Counted from the first letter of the stretch, positions 8,381 to 16,907 are shown. The stretch: 47,366 bases of DNA from JAAAOZ01 sp964496595 (GCA_964496595.1 CAZCAI010000012.1:1-47366), one strand, 5' to 3'. Translations and numbers: made by a program. Notes: generated by a model not told the origin, from the sequence alone.

Positions 8381-9177
8381 AATGTAATCAAATAGAGGAG
8401 AAAACACTCAAAGCCTTACCGCTTCTCTTCGATTGCCACGACGAACATAACCGCCTCAAAATCGCCACGCCCTACCTCTATCCCAACGGCGATTACGTCG
8501 ATCTCTACCTCGTCGAGACCCACACGGGCGTGTACCTCACGGATTTAGGGGAAACGATGGGCTACTTAGCCGATGCTAACATCAGCCTCAAGCAATCGCC
8601 CAAACGTCGCAAAATTGTGAACGATGTTCTACTCAACCAGGGCGTGGAACTGTTTCGCGGCGAACTGCGGATATTGATCCATGATTGGGATAAAATTGCC
8701 TGGTGTCTGACCCGCTTGGGACAAGCCATCGTCCAGATCAGTGACCTGATTTTCACTCTCCGCTTGAGCGCTCTCGTCACGTTTAAAGAAGAAGTCGAAG
8801 AGTACTGGATCGAGACCGAGACTCCCTACGAGCCAAATCACACCGTCATTGGCGGCTCTGGCGAATCCTACACGATAGATTTCTATATCCCGACGCCCCA
8901 CCATCCTTACTTAGTCGAGACGTTAGCCAGTTCATCGGCAGGCTACGCCAACACCTTGGTCAATCGCGTCGTGCGCACCTGGCACGACGTGCGGCGGGTC
9001 GATGGTCGCTATGGCTACATCTCTTTGATAGACGATTCTACCGATGTCTGGAAAGAGTCTTGGTTTGATCAGTTAGCAGAACTTTCCAATGTCGTCGTTT
9101 GGGGCGAGCGCGATGAACTCATCACCGTCTTGGGGACCAAAGACAGAGGCCGGATGATCTCCAGCTATCCCTTGTAA
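8377..9177 (+). CDS. DUF1828/DUF1829 domain protein
   Basis: 266 residues. The N-terminal third (IATPYLYPNGDYVDLYLVE then GVYLTDLGET) is the DUF1828 signature: a TP..., a GD pair and a LTDxGET strand. The C-terminal part (ETLASSSAGYANTLVNRV, SWFDQLAELSNVVVW) corresponds to DUF1829. These domains occur in phages and mobile accessory loci; their activity is unknown. AGGAGG lies 7 nt before the ATG at 8377, and translation is coupled to the upstream DUF6978 gene. Codon use is less GC-rich than in most neighbours, which fits acquired DNA (impression, not calculated). Confidence 0.8.
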   Translation: MKCNQIEEKTLKALPLLFDCHDEHNRLKIATPYLYPNGDYVDLYLVETHTGVYLTDLGETMGYLADANISLKQSPKRRKIVNDVLLNQGVELFRGELRILIHDWDKIAWCLTRLGQAIVQISDLIFTLRLSALVTFKEEVEEYWIETETPYEPNHTVIGGSGESYTIDFYIPTPHHPYLVETLASSSAGYANTLVNRVVRTWHDVRRVDGRYGYISLIDDSTDVWKESWFDQLAELSNVVVWGERDELITVLGTKDRGRMISSYPL

Positions 9178-9231
9178 CTGACCCACAACCCAAAAACACA
9201 ATGATAGCAGGCGCTACGCAAGGAGAAAATT

Positions 9232-9549
9232 ATGAGCACCATCTATGTAGAACCGACTCAGAAAGCGAGTGAAGTGTTATCTCTAATTCGATCCGCTATC
9301 GAGGGCGAGATAGCGCGACTCGAACTGGCCCTCAAACTAGCACAGGAGCGTTTAGTTCCATTCGAACAAAAATATGGCGTGACCTCGGATCATTTTATCT
9401 CTGAGATGACCGCTGAAGACTTAGAAGGTAGCGATGAAGAGTACGTAAGCTGGGCCGGAGAGTACAAATTGATGCAGCGGCTCCAAGAAAAGTTACAGAG
9501 GCTTCAAGAGATCGATTACGATAGCCAAGAGTTGGCTGTAGATGAGTAA
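9232..9549 (+). CDS. Small helical protein, possible antitoxin-like partner
   Basis: 105 residues, strongly acidic and largely helical with a heptad-like central part (IRSAIEGEIARLELALKLAQ), followed by FEQKYGV and a C-terminal helix LMQRLQEKLQRLQEI. I associate this family with toxin-antitoxin-type gene pairs but cannot name it. AAGGAG lies 6 nt before the ATG. It starts 54 nt after the DUF1829 stop, and its stop overlaps the next small ORF (ATGAGTAA), the organisation of a coupled two-gene unit whose second member is truncated here. Confidence 0.7.
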   Translation: MSTIYVEPTQKASEVLSLIRSAIEGEIARLELALKLAQERLVPFEQKYGVTSDHFISEMTAEDLEGSDEEYVSWAGEYKLMQRLQEKLQRLQEIDYDSQELAVDE

Positions 9550-9691
9550 AGCCCCCACTAAAATCGATAAACTCCTGCGTTTCTTGCCTCATCTACGCGA
9601 CAATGCTCACCCTCGTCTGAACATCGCTAAACATTACACCTCGCAGAAATCGAGCAGCATCCGGGCAGTGAACTACCCGTCTCATAACTGA
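9542..9691 (+). pseudogene. Truncated ORF overlapping the small helical protein gene
   Basis: An ATG inside the stop region of the preceding gene (ATGAGTAA, 9542-9549) opens a 49-codon frame beginning MSKAPTKIDKLLRFLPHL and ending at TGA 9691. The first 18 residues look like a genuine helical N-terminus. The remainder is unremarkable and runs straight into a palindromic repeat (9692). The coupled start suggests it was the second gene of a pair, now cut short. The family is not recognised. Confidence 0.4.
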
Positions 9692-9815
9692 AGTCGGCCT
9701 CCCACAGATCAGTAGATCTGTGGGCCTACGGAGCCGACTCCATGCCGAGAATCGTCATCCATTTTAGTCGACTTCGAGCCGACTTGAGCTTCTAGCCCAC
9801 GATTTATCTGTGGGC
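9692..9815. repeat. Cruciform-type palindromic repeat region
   Basis: AGTCGGC (9692-9698) pairs with GCCGACT (9733-9739) and encloses a perfect 10-bp hairpin CCCACAGATC-AGTA-GATCTGTGGG (9701-9724). A related half-copy follows: AGTCGACTTCGAGCCGACT and GCCCAC...GTGGGC up to about 9815. This fills the gap between the truncated ORF and the recF promoter. Confidence 0.65.
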
Positions 9816-9943
9816 GCAGGCCAATGAAGCCATCTTCCTATTACCGGTTACCGGACTATTTTCTTAATCTTCATCAATCCTCAGTGAGGAGCGCCGCGGA
9901 GGCTTCCGACAATTCGTCATTGCTCCCGTTTCACGCCCCCACT

Positions 9944-9971
9944 TTGAGCTTCCCCCGGCCCGTGCTACAAT
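9944..9971 (+). promoter_or_regulatory. recF promoter giving a nearly leaderless mRNA
   Basis: TTGAGC (9944-9949), a 16-nt spacer and TACAAT (9966-9971). The start of transcription would fall at about 9978-9980, the position of the recF ATG. Confidence 0.55.
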
Positions 9972-9979
9972 ACACATCC

Positions 9980-11185
9980 ATGCATATCCAAAGTTTGAGT
10001 TTACGACAATTCCGTCTCTATCATCGCCTGGAGCTTGACCTTCCCGCCGCGCCGATTCTGCTGCTGGGCGCCAACGCGCAGGGCAAGACCAGCCTCCTGG
10101 AGGCGATTGCCTACCTTTCGACGGGCAACTCGCCGCTCACCCACATCGATCGCCACCTGATCCACTGGCAGGCGGTCGAGGCCGGGATGCCCTTCGCTCA
10201 CCTCAAGACCGAAGTCGTGTGCGAGCAGGGCCGCGAACGGATCGAGATCGCGCTGGAGCAGGAGCAGCTCTCGAATGGGCGCGCGCGATTGCAGAAACAA
10301 GTCCAGATCGATCAACGCCGCATCCGCGTCTCCGATTTGGCCGGCCATCTCAACACCGTGATCTTCCTGCCGGAAGACCTGGCCTTAGTCAGCGGATCGC
10401 CCTCCGGGCGGCGGCGCCACCTGGACGACCTCCTCTCGCAGGTCTACCCGGCCTACGCGGAGGCGAACAACGAGTACGGCTCAGCGGTCTCGCGACGCAA
10501 CGCACTCTTGCGTCACCTGCGCGATCACGGCGGCGATCCGGCGCAGTTGGCCCCCCTGGAGGAGACATTAGTCCGCACCGGCGTCGCGATCTCGCTCTAT
10601 CGGCGGCGAGTGATCCGCGCACTGAACTTCCACGCCGATCCCATCCACCAGGACCTGACGGGCGGGAGCGCGTGGCTGAAGCTCAAGTACGAGCCGAACT
10701 TCGACCCCCTGCGTCCGCCGGCGTTGGACTACCAAATCGATCTACTGCCGGACGCGACCAACAACGAGCCGGTCGATACAGCGGCGCTGCGCGAGGCCTA
10801 CGCCGAGGCATTGCGTCGCCGGCGCGCCCGCGAGATCGAGCGCGGCATGACGCTGATCGGCCCGCACCGCGACGAACTGCGCTTCATCTCCAAGCGCGTG
10901 GACCTGGGCGACTTCGGATCGCGCGGCCAGCAGCGCACCGCCGTGCTCGCGCTCCGCCTGGCCGCACTCCGCTGGCTGGAGCACGAGACCGGCGAATCCC
11001 CCGTCCTGCTGTTGGATGAGGTGCTGGCGGAATTAGACAGCCAGCGCCGCCAATACCTCCTCGCCCAACTCGAGGGCGTCGAGCAGACCATCCTCACCAC
11101 CACCGACGCGGAGCTCTTCCCCGCCTCGTTCCGCCATCGGGCGCTCACTCTCCGCGTGACCAACGGCATCATCGCCTCCGCCTGA
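9980..11185 (+). CDS. recF: DNA replication and repair protein RecF
   Basis: 401 residues. It is an SMC/ABC-type ATPase that, with RecO and RecR, loads RecA on gapped DNA. The N-terminus IQSLSLRQFRLY is typical. Walker A is GANAQGKT at residues 30-37; the ABC signature region lies around SRGQQRTAVLALRLA and Walker B is VLLLDEVLAELD near residue 340. Length fits the family (360-400). The frame is open further up to an ATG at 9824, but that extension is not RecF-like, and a promoter whose predicted start coincides with 9980 lies inside it. I therefore choose 9980; no Shine-Dalgarno precedes it, which fits a leaderless message. It is not beside dnaN or gyrB in this window. Confidence 0.93.
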   Translation: MHIQSLSLRQFRLYHRLELDLPAAPILLLGANAQGKTSLLEAIAYLSTGNSPLTHIDRHLIHWQAVEAGMPFAHLKTEVVCEQGRERIEIALEQEQLSNGRARLQKQVQIDQRRIRVSDLAGHLNTVIFLPEDLALVSGSPSGRRRHLDDLLSQVYPAYAEANNEYGSAVSRRNALLRHLRDHGGDPAQLAPLEETLVRTGVAISLYRRRVIRALNFHADPIHQDLTGGSAWLKLKYEPNFDPLRPPALDYQIDLLPDATNNEPVDTAALREAYAEALRRRRAREIERGMTLIGPHRDELRFISKRVDLGDFGSRGQQRTAVLALRLAALRWLEHETGESPVLLLDEVLAELDSQRRQYLLAQLEGVEQTILTTTDAELFPASFRHRALTLRVTNGIIASA

Positions 11186-11228
11186 AAATCGGAACGCCCT
11201 CCTTGACCAACACCTCACACTGCGCCCT

Positions 11229-11256
11229 TACGCAATACGCTTTACGCAATACTTTC
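11229..11256. repeat. Heptanucleotide tandem repeat, TACGNNN type
   Basis: Four exact-period 7-nt units: TACGCAA, TACGCTT, TACGCAA, TACTTTC. It lies between recF and the membrane zinc-ribbon gene. Confidence 0.7.
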
Positions 11257-11322
11257 AAAAATCACATTTACCGAGGATAAGCGCCTTCATTACAGAAAAC
11301 GAAAAGAATGGAGAGAAAACCT

Positions 11323-12819
11323 ATGTCCAAAAAGACCAACATCAAAAAATGGGCCGTGCGCGGCGCGCTGCTATTGACCTTGGGCGGCATCTTCATCGTC
11401 TACCTGGGGATCGCGTTGGATCTCTCGACGCAGGCCTACACCTCGAAGCAAGCGGATTTCCTGAGCTACAACTACGAGCGCAGCGTGGTGCAAGCGCCCC
11501 TGGTGACCAACCTGGTGATCGACGCCGGGACAACCGAGGGCGAAGTACAGGTGCAGCCCGCGAACTTCACCGATTGGGAGAGCCACGTCCGCGCGCGCTT
11601 AGACGCCCGGTACGAGGAGGATGAGGGCGTCAGCGCCACAGTCTACGAGTTAGATTTCAAGAGCAGCTATCACCTCACCTACCCCGGCCCCGCCGTGACC
11701 GCCACCATCGAGTTGATCTTCCCCTTCCCCAGCAACTTAGAGACCCTCCACGAGGTGAGCTTTCTGGTGGATGGCGTCGCGCCGCCCGAAGCGCGCTACA
11801 CCATTCGCGACATCCGCTGGCAGACGGTGATGGAGGCCGGCGACACGCACGACATCATCATCAACTACCGCGCGGATGGCGCGAACAGCTTCACCTACGC
11901 CCTGAGCCAGGATCGGCGCTTCGATGCGTTGGACGTGCAGGTGACGGTCGACGGCGTCGCGGGCAGCACCGTGCCCAAGTCGGCGCTGCCCACCACGGAA
12001 ATATCAGATGCCAGCGAGGGCGGCGCGGGCGAGCGCTTCGCCTGGGCCTACGAGGGGCTGGTGCCGGGGCGCAACATCCGCCTGGAGCTGCCTCAGCGCC
12101 TGGGCTTCGCGCAACGTCTGGCCCAATTGCAGGACGACTTCGCGACCCTGGCCGCGTTAGCGCCCTTCATCGTGGGACTCTTCTTAGTGGCCCTGGCCGG
12201 CTGGTTCGCCCTGGCCGACGTGCCCCTGCGCCTCGAAGGCTACCTGCTCATCGGCGTAGCGATGACGCTCTTCTACCCAGCCCTCACCTTCCTCAGCGGC
12301 ATACTCCCGCTGCCGCTGGCCGCCGCCATCTCCTTGCTCGTCGCCTTTGGCCTGATCCTGGCCTTCTTGGGTCTGGCCGCCGGATGGCAGCGGACGTGGT
12401 GGCGCGCCGGATGGCTGCTCGTCATCTTCTTGGGCATCTTCTCCCTGAGCCTCTTCACCCCGTGGACGATGCTCTTGGGCACGCTGGGCGGCATCCTCTT
12501 AGTCGGCACCTTTATGGCGCTCTACGCGCGCCGTCCCGTCGCGGCCCCCGCGGACGAAATCGCAGCGGAAGTGGAAGCCCCAGAGGCCGAAGCTGCGCCT
12601 CCATCGCCAGTGCCCGTTGCGCCAAGCGAAACCCATCACTGCCCGCGCTGCGCCCGGCAGATGCCGCGCGACTTCGACTTCTGCCCCGGCTGCGGCTACG
12701 ACATGCGCCCGCTGCGCGCCTGCGCCGCCTGCGGCCACGAGCAATTCGTCCCCGCCGATTTATCGCCCGCCTACTGCCAGCACTGTGGCGAGCCGCTATC
12801 CAAAAGAACGAAGCGCTAG
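11323..12819 (+). CDS. Multi-pass membrane protein with C-terminal double zinc ribbon
   Basis: About 498 residues. A transmembrane helix at about 10-30 is followed by a large presumably external beta-rich domain (to about 265). Next come about four to five hydrophobic helices (about 275-400), an acidic Ala/Glu/Pro linker and a cytosolic C-terminus with two zinc ribbons (CPRC...CPGC and CAAC...CQHC, the last 60 residues). I recognise no enzyme; zinc-ribbon membrane proteins of this sort are often scaffolds or envelope sensors (inference). The start at 11323 is preferred because GGAGAG lies 8 nt upstream; an in-frame ATG at 11308 is inside that site. It sits downstream of recF without an obvious terminator. 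Confidence 0.75.
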   Translation: MSKKTNIKKWAVRGALLLTLGGIFIVYLGIALDLSTQAYTSKQADFLSYNYERSVVQAPLVTNLVIDAGTTEGEVQVQPANFTDWESHVRARLDARYEEDEGVSATVYELDFKSSYHLTYPGPAVTATIELIFPFPSNLETLHEVSFLVDGVAPPEARYTIRDIRWQTVMEAGDTHDIIINYRADGANSFTYALSQDRRFDALDVQVTVDGVAGSTVPKSALPTTEISDASEGGAGERFAWAYEGLVPGRNIRLELPQRLGFAQRLAQLQDDFATLAALAPFIVGLFLVALAGWFALADVPLRLEGYLLIGVAMTLFYPALTFLSGILPLPLAAAISLLVAFGLILAFLGLAAGWQRTWWRAGWLLVIFLGIFSLSLFTPWTMLLGTLGGILLVGTFMALYARRPVAAPADEIAAEVEAPEAEAAPPSPVPVAPSETHHCPRCARQMPRDFDFCPGCGYDMRPLRACAACGHEQFVPADLSPAYCQHCGEPLSKRTKR

Positions 12820-12864
12820 CGACGCCTCGAAGAGCAGTTTGAGCCTAGGGGCTTTCCCATTCTC

Positions 12865-12962
12865 GCTCCAAGGGGATCGCCAGATCCCCATTGTGCTTAC
12901 GCAAACTAAAAACACGTTCAAAACATGCCCACGACGCGCAGATTTAACAATCTGCCTGGAGC
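12865..12962 (-). repeat. Paired-palindrome element, copy 2 (98 bp)
   Basis: An inverted copy of 4564-4661: same length, no gaps, 79/98 identities, mostly transitions. In the first hairpin the stem is GCAGATT/AATCTGC against GTGGATT/AATCCGC in copy 1. One pair changed G-C to A-T and one T-G to C-G, so pairing is preserved. The conserved 16-nt flank lies at 12849-12864. It occupies the gene-free stretch 12820-13014. Confidence 0.8.
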
Positions 12963-13014
12963 AAATAGGATGTAATCACACAACGGGAAAGCCCTAATTT
13001 GATCCAATTCCCCC

Positions 13015-13061
13015 TTGACAAGCGCCAGGCCGTATGTTACACTAAGAGTGTGAACGTTCAC
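13015..13061 (+). promoter_or_regulatory. Promoter and LacI-type operator of the regulator gene
   Basis: TTGACA (13015-13020), 17 nt, TACACT (13038-13043). Seven bases later comes a perfect 12-bp palindrome GTGAACGTTCAC (13050-13061) with the central CG typical of LacI/GalR operators. It overlaps the expected transcription start, so binding would block transcription: probable autorepression. Confidence 0.7.
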
Positions 13062-13167
13062 GTGAAATCACGTAACACATCACAAAAATGTACCCTCTAA
13101 ATTTGCTTTTCTTCGCTGACACTTTCAAGCTCATAACAACTGCGTTGATTGGAAATCTTGGAAATCG

Positions 13168-14223
13168 ATGAAACGTAAGCGTGTGACCATCAAAGATGTG
13201 GCGGCCTACGCCGATGTCTCGCGGCAAACGGTCTCGCGGGTCATCAACAAGAAAGGGAACGTCGCGGATGAGACCCGCCAACGAGTGCAGGAGGCCATCA
13301 CCGAGCTGGATTATCACCCCAACCCCGCCGCGCGCGGATTGGTCCACAGCCGCACTAACAGCATCGGCCTGGTCATCCCCTACACCTCCGATGTCTTTTT
13401 CTCCGATCCTCATCTATTGCGCTTTATGTGCGGCGTCGATCACGTCGCCGGGCAGCGTAACGTGAGCCTCGTGCTTTCGACCGGTCAGTTATGCGATGAA
13501 AATGATTCGACCCTGCCGGACGAGCTGGCCGCTTACAAGCGCCTGACCCGCGCCGGCTACGTCGATGGCGCCATCGTGATCGAGACCATGGCCACGCACG
13601 ACGGCATCGCGCTGCTGGAGCGGTTAGGCTATCCCTGGGTGACGTTGGGATATGTAGAAGCCGCGACAAACGGCGCGCGCGTCGTCCACGCCGACGATTA
13701 CGGCGGCGCCCGCCAGGCGATGATGCATCTATTGAGCCTCGGCCACCGGCGCATCGCCATCATCGACGGCACCGACCAGGCGCCGACCGCCTTTCGCAAG
13801 CGCCTCATCGGCTGCCGGCAAGCAATGGCCGATCACGGCCTGACGCTGGCCCCCGACCTGATCATCAAAGGGAATCTCACGCCAGAGAGCGGCTACCAGG
13901 CGGCTACCAGGCTGATGGCCCTCGATCCCCAACCCACCGCGATCTTCGCCCTGAATGACCGGATGGCGACCGGGGTGCTCCGCTACTTGATGGAACACAA
14001 CATCCCCATGCCCGAACGTGTCTCCCTCGTCGGATTCGATGACATCCCCACGGCTGAAATTACCTCGCTGACGACCGTGCGCCAACCCGCCTTAGAGATG
14101 GGCCATCAGGCCGCGCGGTTACTGTTTGATTTGATGGAGGAACGCACCTCGCCCAATCAGCCGATTGTGCTGCCGACGGAGCTGATTGTGCGCGGGTCGA
14201 CCGGGCCGGTCGCCAAGGGCTGA
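13168..14223 (+). CDS. LacI/GalR family transcriptional regulator
   Basis: 351 residues. The N-terminal helix-turn-helix is VTIKDVAAYADVSRQTVSRV (about residues 6-25) with the hinge-helix region NPAARGL. The rest is a periplasmic-binding-protein-like effector domain (SIGLVIPYTSDVFF, GHRRIAIIDGTD, PTAIFALNDRMATGVL, VSLVGFDDIP). It should bind a sugar or related ligand and control the adjacent ABC importer (14404-17768), the usual arrangement. Its own promoter carries a palindromic operator (13050-13061). I found no equally clear copy of that palindrome in front of the solute-binding gene. The Shine-Dalgarno before 13168 is weak. Confidence 0.92.
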   Translation: MKRKRVTIKDVAAYADVSRQTVSRVINKKGNVADETRQRVQEAITELDYHPNPAARGLVHSRTNSIGLVIPYTSDVFFSDPHLLRFMCGVDHVAGQRNVSLVLSTGQLCDENDSTLPDELAAYKRLTRAGYVDGAIVIETMATHDGIALLERLGYPWVTLGYVEAATNGARVVHADDYGGARQAMMHLLSLGHRRIAIIDGTDQAPTAFRKRLIGCRQAMADHGLTLAPDLIIKGNLTPESGYQAATRLMALDPQPTAIFALNDRMATGVLRYLMEHNIPMPERVSLVGFDDIPTAEITSLTTVRQPALEMGHQAARLLFDLMEERTSPNQPIVLPTELIVRGSTGPVAKG

Positions 14224-14403
14224 ACGCTGCACAGCGCAGATCGGCTGATCATAGCAGATGAGATACGCAAGCTGATAAGAACAGGAGGGAGGTGGTTATC
14301 GATCCAACGTAAAATAACCAACCACAGTCAAAGTTGATCGTCCCTGGAAGATTTTTTAACCAAATATCCGAAGCATATCTCAAGCATACCTATGGAGGAA
14401 GAG

Positions 14404-15774
14404 ATGAAAAAGACGTTGTTTGCGGTAGCGGCCTTACTGGCTTTGATCGGGGTTCTGGTCTCTTGTGGGCCTTCGGAGCCACAGATCGTCGAGGTAGAGC
14501 GCACCGTCGAGGTTGAGGTGGAGCGTACCGTCGAGGTGGAAGTCGAACGCACCGTCGAAGTCGAGGTAGAGAGAGAAGTGCCCGTCGAGAAGAACATCGT
14601 AATCTACAACTCCTACATGAGCGACCCCGCGCCTCGAGAAGTCGATGCCCAGTTGGTCGCAATGTTCGAGGAGCAACACCCCAACATCGAAGTCGTGCAC
14701 AGCACGGTAGCCCACGAGGACTTCAAGCAGGCGATTCGCGCCTATTTGACCGCCTCCACGCCGCCCGATGTGATGACCTGGTTCGCCGGGAATCGCGCCC
14801 GCTTCTTCATTGATCGCGGCCTGATTATGGACATCAGCGATGTCTGGGAAGACCAAGGCTGGAACGAGAGCTATCCCAAGGGCTTCCGCGCGATGAGTTC
14901 AGTGGATGACAAGCAGTACTTTGTGCCCTCAAGCTGGTATTGGTGGGCCGTCTATTACAGCAAGTCCACCTTTGAGGAATACGGCCTGGAAGAGCCGGAG
15001 ACCTGGGAGGAATTCCTGCAGGTCTGTGAGACGCTCAAAGAAAACGGCGTGGCCCCCCTCGCCATCGGGACAAAGTACCGCTGGACGACAGCCGCCTGGT
15101 TCGACTACCTGAACATGCGCGTCAACGGCCCCGAGTTCCATATCGACCTGATGCTGGGCAAGGAGCAATATGACGATCCGCGCGTGAAGACCGTCTTCAC
15201 CGACTACTGGCAACCCCTCATCGAAAATGGCTACTTCATCGACGACCCCGCCGCCTATAGCTGGTCCGAAGCGTTGCAGTTCATGATCAACGGTGAAGCG
15301 GCGATGTACCTGATGGGCGACTTCATACGCGATAGCTACCCCGATGAACTCGAGGATGACCTGGGCTTCTTCCGCTTCCCCATCATCGATCCTAACGTCC
15401 CCATTGGCGAGGACGCCCCCACCGATGGCTTCTTCATCGCGACGAACGCACAGCACGAAGAAGCAGCCAAGGAATTCCTGGCCTTCATCGGCGGCGTCGA
15501 AGCGCAAGAGTACATGGTCAAAGAGTTAGGCCGCCTGGGCACCCACTCCGGCGTCGATAGGGATCTCTACACCCCGGTGCAACAAGAGGGCATCGAGTTG
15601 ATCGAGGGCGCGGACTTCGTCGCGCAGTTCTACGACCGCGATACCACGCCAGAGATGGCGGATGAAGGTATGAACGGCTTCATGCAGTTCTGGGACAATC
15701 CCGGAGACATCGATGACATCCTGAGCCGGCTGGAGACCGTCCGCGTGGAGATCTTTGAAGCGGAGGAGGAATAG
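14404..15774 (+). CDS. Sugar ABC transporter substrate-binding lipoprotein
   Basis: About 456 residues, family 1 extracellular solute-binding protein. The signal peptide MKKTLFAVAALLALIGVLVSC ends in a lipobox Cys21. A spacer of Val-Glu-Val-Glu-Arg-Thr units follows, encoded by an approximately 24-bp tandem DNA repeat (about 14490-14585), probably a flexible stalk. The mature domain contains the usual elements: YNSYMSDPAPREVDAQLVAMFEEQHPNIEV, TPPDVMTWFAG, SSWYWWAVYYSKSTFEEYGL and EAAMYLMGDF. The start at 14404 has GGAGGAAGAG immediately upstream; the in-frame ATG at 14392 overlaps that site. It delivers a carbohydrate to the two permeases downstream. The ligand is unknown. Confidence 0.92.
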   Translation: MKKTLFAVAALLALIGVLVSCGPSEPQIVEVERTVEVEVERTVEVEVERTVEVEVEREVPVEKNIVIYNSYMSDPAPREVDAQLVAMFEEQHPNIEVVHSTVAHEDFKQAIRAYLTASTPPDVMTWFAGNRARFFIDRGLIMDISDVWEDQGWNESYPKGFRAMSSVDDKQYFVPSSWYWWAVYYSKSTFEEYGLEEPETWEEFLQVCETLKENGVAPLAIGTKYRWTTAAWFDYLNMRVNGPEFHIDLMLGKEQYDDPRVKTVFTDYWQPLIENGYFIDDPAAYSWSEALQFMINGEAAMYLMGDFIRDSYPDELEDDLGFFRFPIIDPNVPIGEDAPTDGFFIATNAQHEEAAKEFLAFIGGVEAQEYMVKELGRLGTHSGVDRDLYTPVQQEGIELIEGADFVAQFYDRDTTPEMADEGMNGFMQFWDNPGDIDDILSRLETVRVEIFEAEEE

Positions 15775-15806
15775 TCCCCACGCAGCATGATTGACCCATG
15801 TGTAAC

Positions 15807-15839
15807 AGATGTAGGGGTGCTCTTCGCGCCCCTACATCT
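15807..15839 (+). terminator. Hairpin between binding protein and permease genes
   Basis: AGATGTAGGGG (15807-15817) pairs with CCCCTACATCT (15829-15839), with an inner GC/GC pair, followed by a T-rich but interrupted tail. It lies 33 nt after the solute-binding gene and may partly terminate transcription or protect the upstream mRNA, raising binding protein over permease. Confidence 0.6.
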
Positions 15840-15956
15840 TCTAATCCTTCTAACTCTTCTAATTTTTTAATTTTTCAAGGAAAATAGCCTAACCCGTCAC
15901 ATTCGTGTACAATGAGCGAGTATTTGGCGGCAAGGATTCTTGAACAACGCGCCCCC

Positions 15957-15998
15957 ATTCATCATTCGCAATTCAAAATTCGCAATTCCTTATTCCCG
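15957..15998. repeat. Heptanucleotide tandem repeat, ATTCNNN type
   Basis: Six exact-period units: ATTCATC, ATTCGCA, ATTCAAA, ATTCGCA, ATTCCTT, ATTCCCG. It ends 27 nt before the permease start. An ORF extension starting at 15912 is made largely of this repeat and is therefore not the true N-terminus. Confidence 0.8.
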
Positions 15999-16025
15999 CT
16001 CATTCCTATAAGGAGGCTAACCAAT

Positions 16026-16907
16026 ATGCGCAGAGGAATCGTAAACAAACTGACGCCCTACCTCTTTCTGCTCATCCCATTAGCCATCTACCTGCTCTGG
16101 GTCATCGGCCCGATGTTCTACACCTTCTACCTGAGCCTGACAAAATGGGATGGTCTGACGCAACCTATCTTCATCGGCCTACGCAATTATGAGAAACTCT
16201 TCCAAGACCCGGTTTTTTATACCTCGTTGAAGAACAACCTCAGATGGATTGGGAGCTTCATCACCATCCCCGTCGTGCTGGGGCTGGGATTGGCCGTCGC
16301 GCTCAATCAATCGATCCCCGGCGCGAAGTTCTTCAAAGCCAGCTTCTACTCACCGATGGTGCTCTCCTTGGTCGTCTGCGGCCTGATCTGGTCGTGGATG
16401 TACCACCCGGCCAACGGCCTGATCAATTCGGCGCTGCGCGCCGTCGGCCTGGATTCGCTGGCGCAGGGATGGCTGAGCGACAAAAATCTGGTGATGTGGT
16501 CGATCATCGTGGTCGCCATCTGGCGCCAGGTCGGCTACGTGATGATCCTCTACCTGGCCGGCCTACAAAGCATCGATCCCGAGTTGATCGACGCCTCGCG
16601 CGTGGATGGCTGCACCGGCGCCCAGTCTTTCCGGCACATCATCCTACCGCTGTTGGCCCCGGTGACGGTGATCGTCATCGTCATCAGCATCATCGATTCC
16701 CTCCGCGCCTTCGACCTGGTCTCCGTGATGACGCGCGGCGGCCCCTACAACTCCTCCAGCGTACTGGCGAACTTTATGTACATCGAGGCCTTCAACAACT
16801 ACAAAATGGGCTACGGCGCATCGATTGCCGTCATCCTCTTCCTCATCAGCATGGTCTTCATCTTCTTCTACCTGTGGCAAGTGCTTAAAGACGAGATGGA
16901 ATACTAA
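16026..16907 (+). CDS. Sugar ABC transporter permease, first subunit (UgpA/LacF type)
   Basis: 293 residues, about six transmembrane helices, starting LTPYLFLLIPLAIYLLWVIGPM. The cytoplasmic EAA-type loop DASRVDGCTGAQSFRHIILP, which docks the ATPase, lies about 90 residues from the C-terminus. The start at 16026 has AAGGAGG 8 nt upstream; the frame is open to 15912, but that stretch encodes repeat DNA. It is followed after 12 nt by the second permease, so the two are coexpressed. It forms the membrane channel with the product of 16920-17768. Confidence 0.92.
   Translation: MRRGIVNKLTPYLFLLIPLAIYLLWVIGPMFYTFYLSLTKWDGLTQPIFIGLRNYEKLFQDPVFYTSLKNNLRWIGSFITIPVVLGLGLAVALNQSIPGAKFFKASFYSPMVLSLVVCGLIWSWMYHPANGLINSALRAVGLDSLAQGWLSDKNLVMWSIIVVAIWRQVGYVMILYLAGLQSIDPELIDASRVDGCTGAQSFRHIILPLLAPVTVIVIVISIIDSLRAFDLVSVMTRGGPYNSSSVLANFMYIEAFNNYKMGYGASIAVILFLISMVFIFFYLWQVLKDEMEY

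Noticed and set aside
9824..9979. N-terminal extension of RecF
   Set aside because: Unlike RecF, contains the promoter, and follows repeat DNA.
10219..11019. 266-codon ORF inside recF
   Set aside because: Shadow frame in high-GC DNA, Arg/Ala/Pro-rich, no motifs.
15912..16025. N-terminal extension of the first sugar permease
   Set aside because: Encoded by the ATTCNNN repeat; the start at 16026 has AAGGAGG and the normal family N-terminus.
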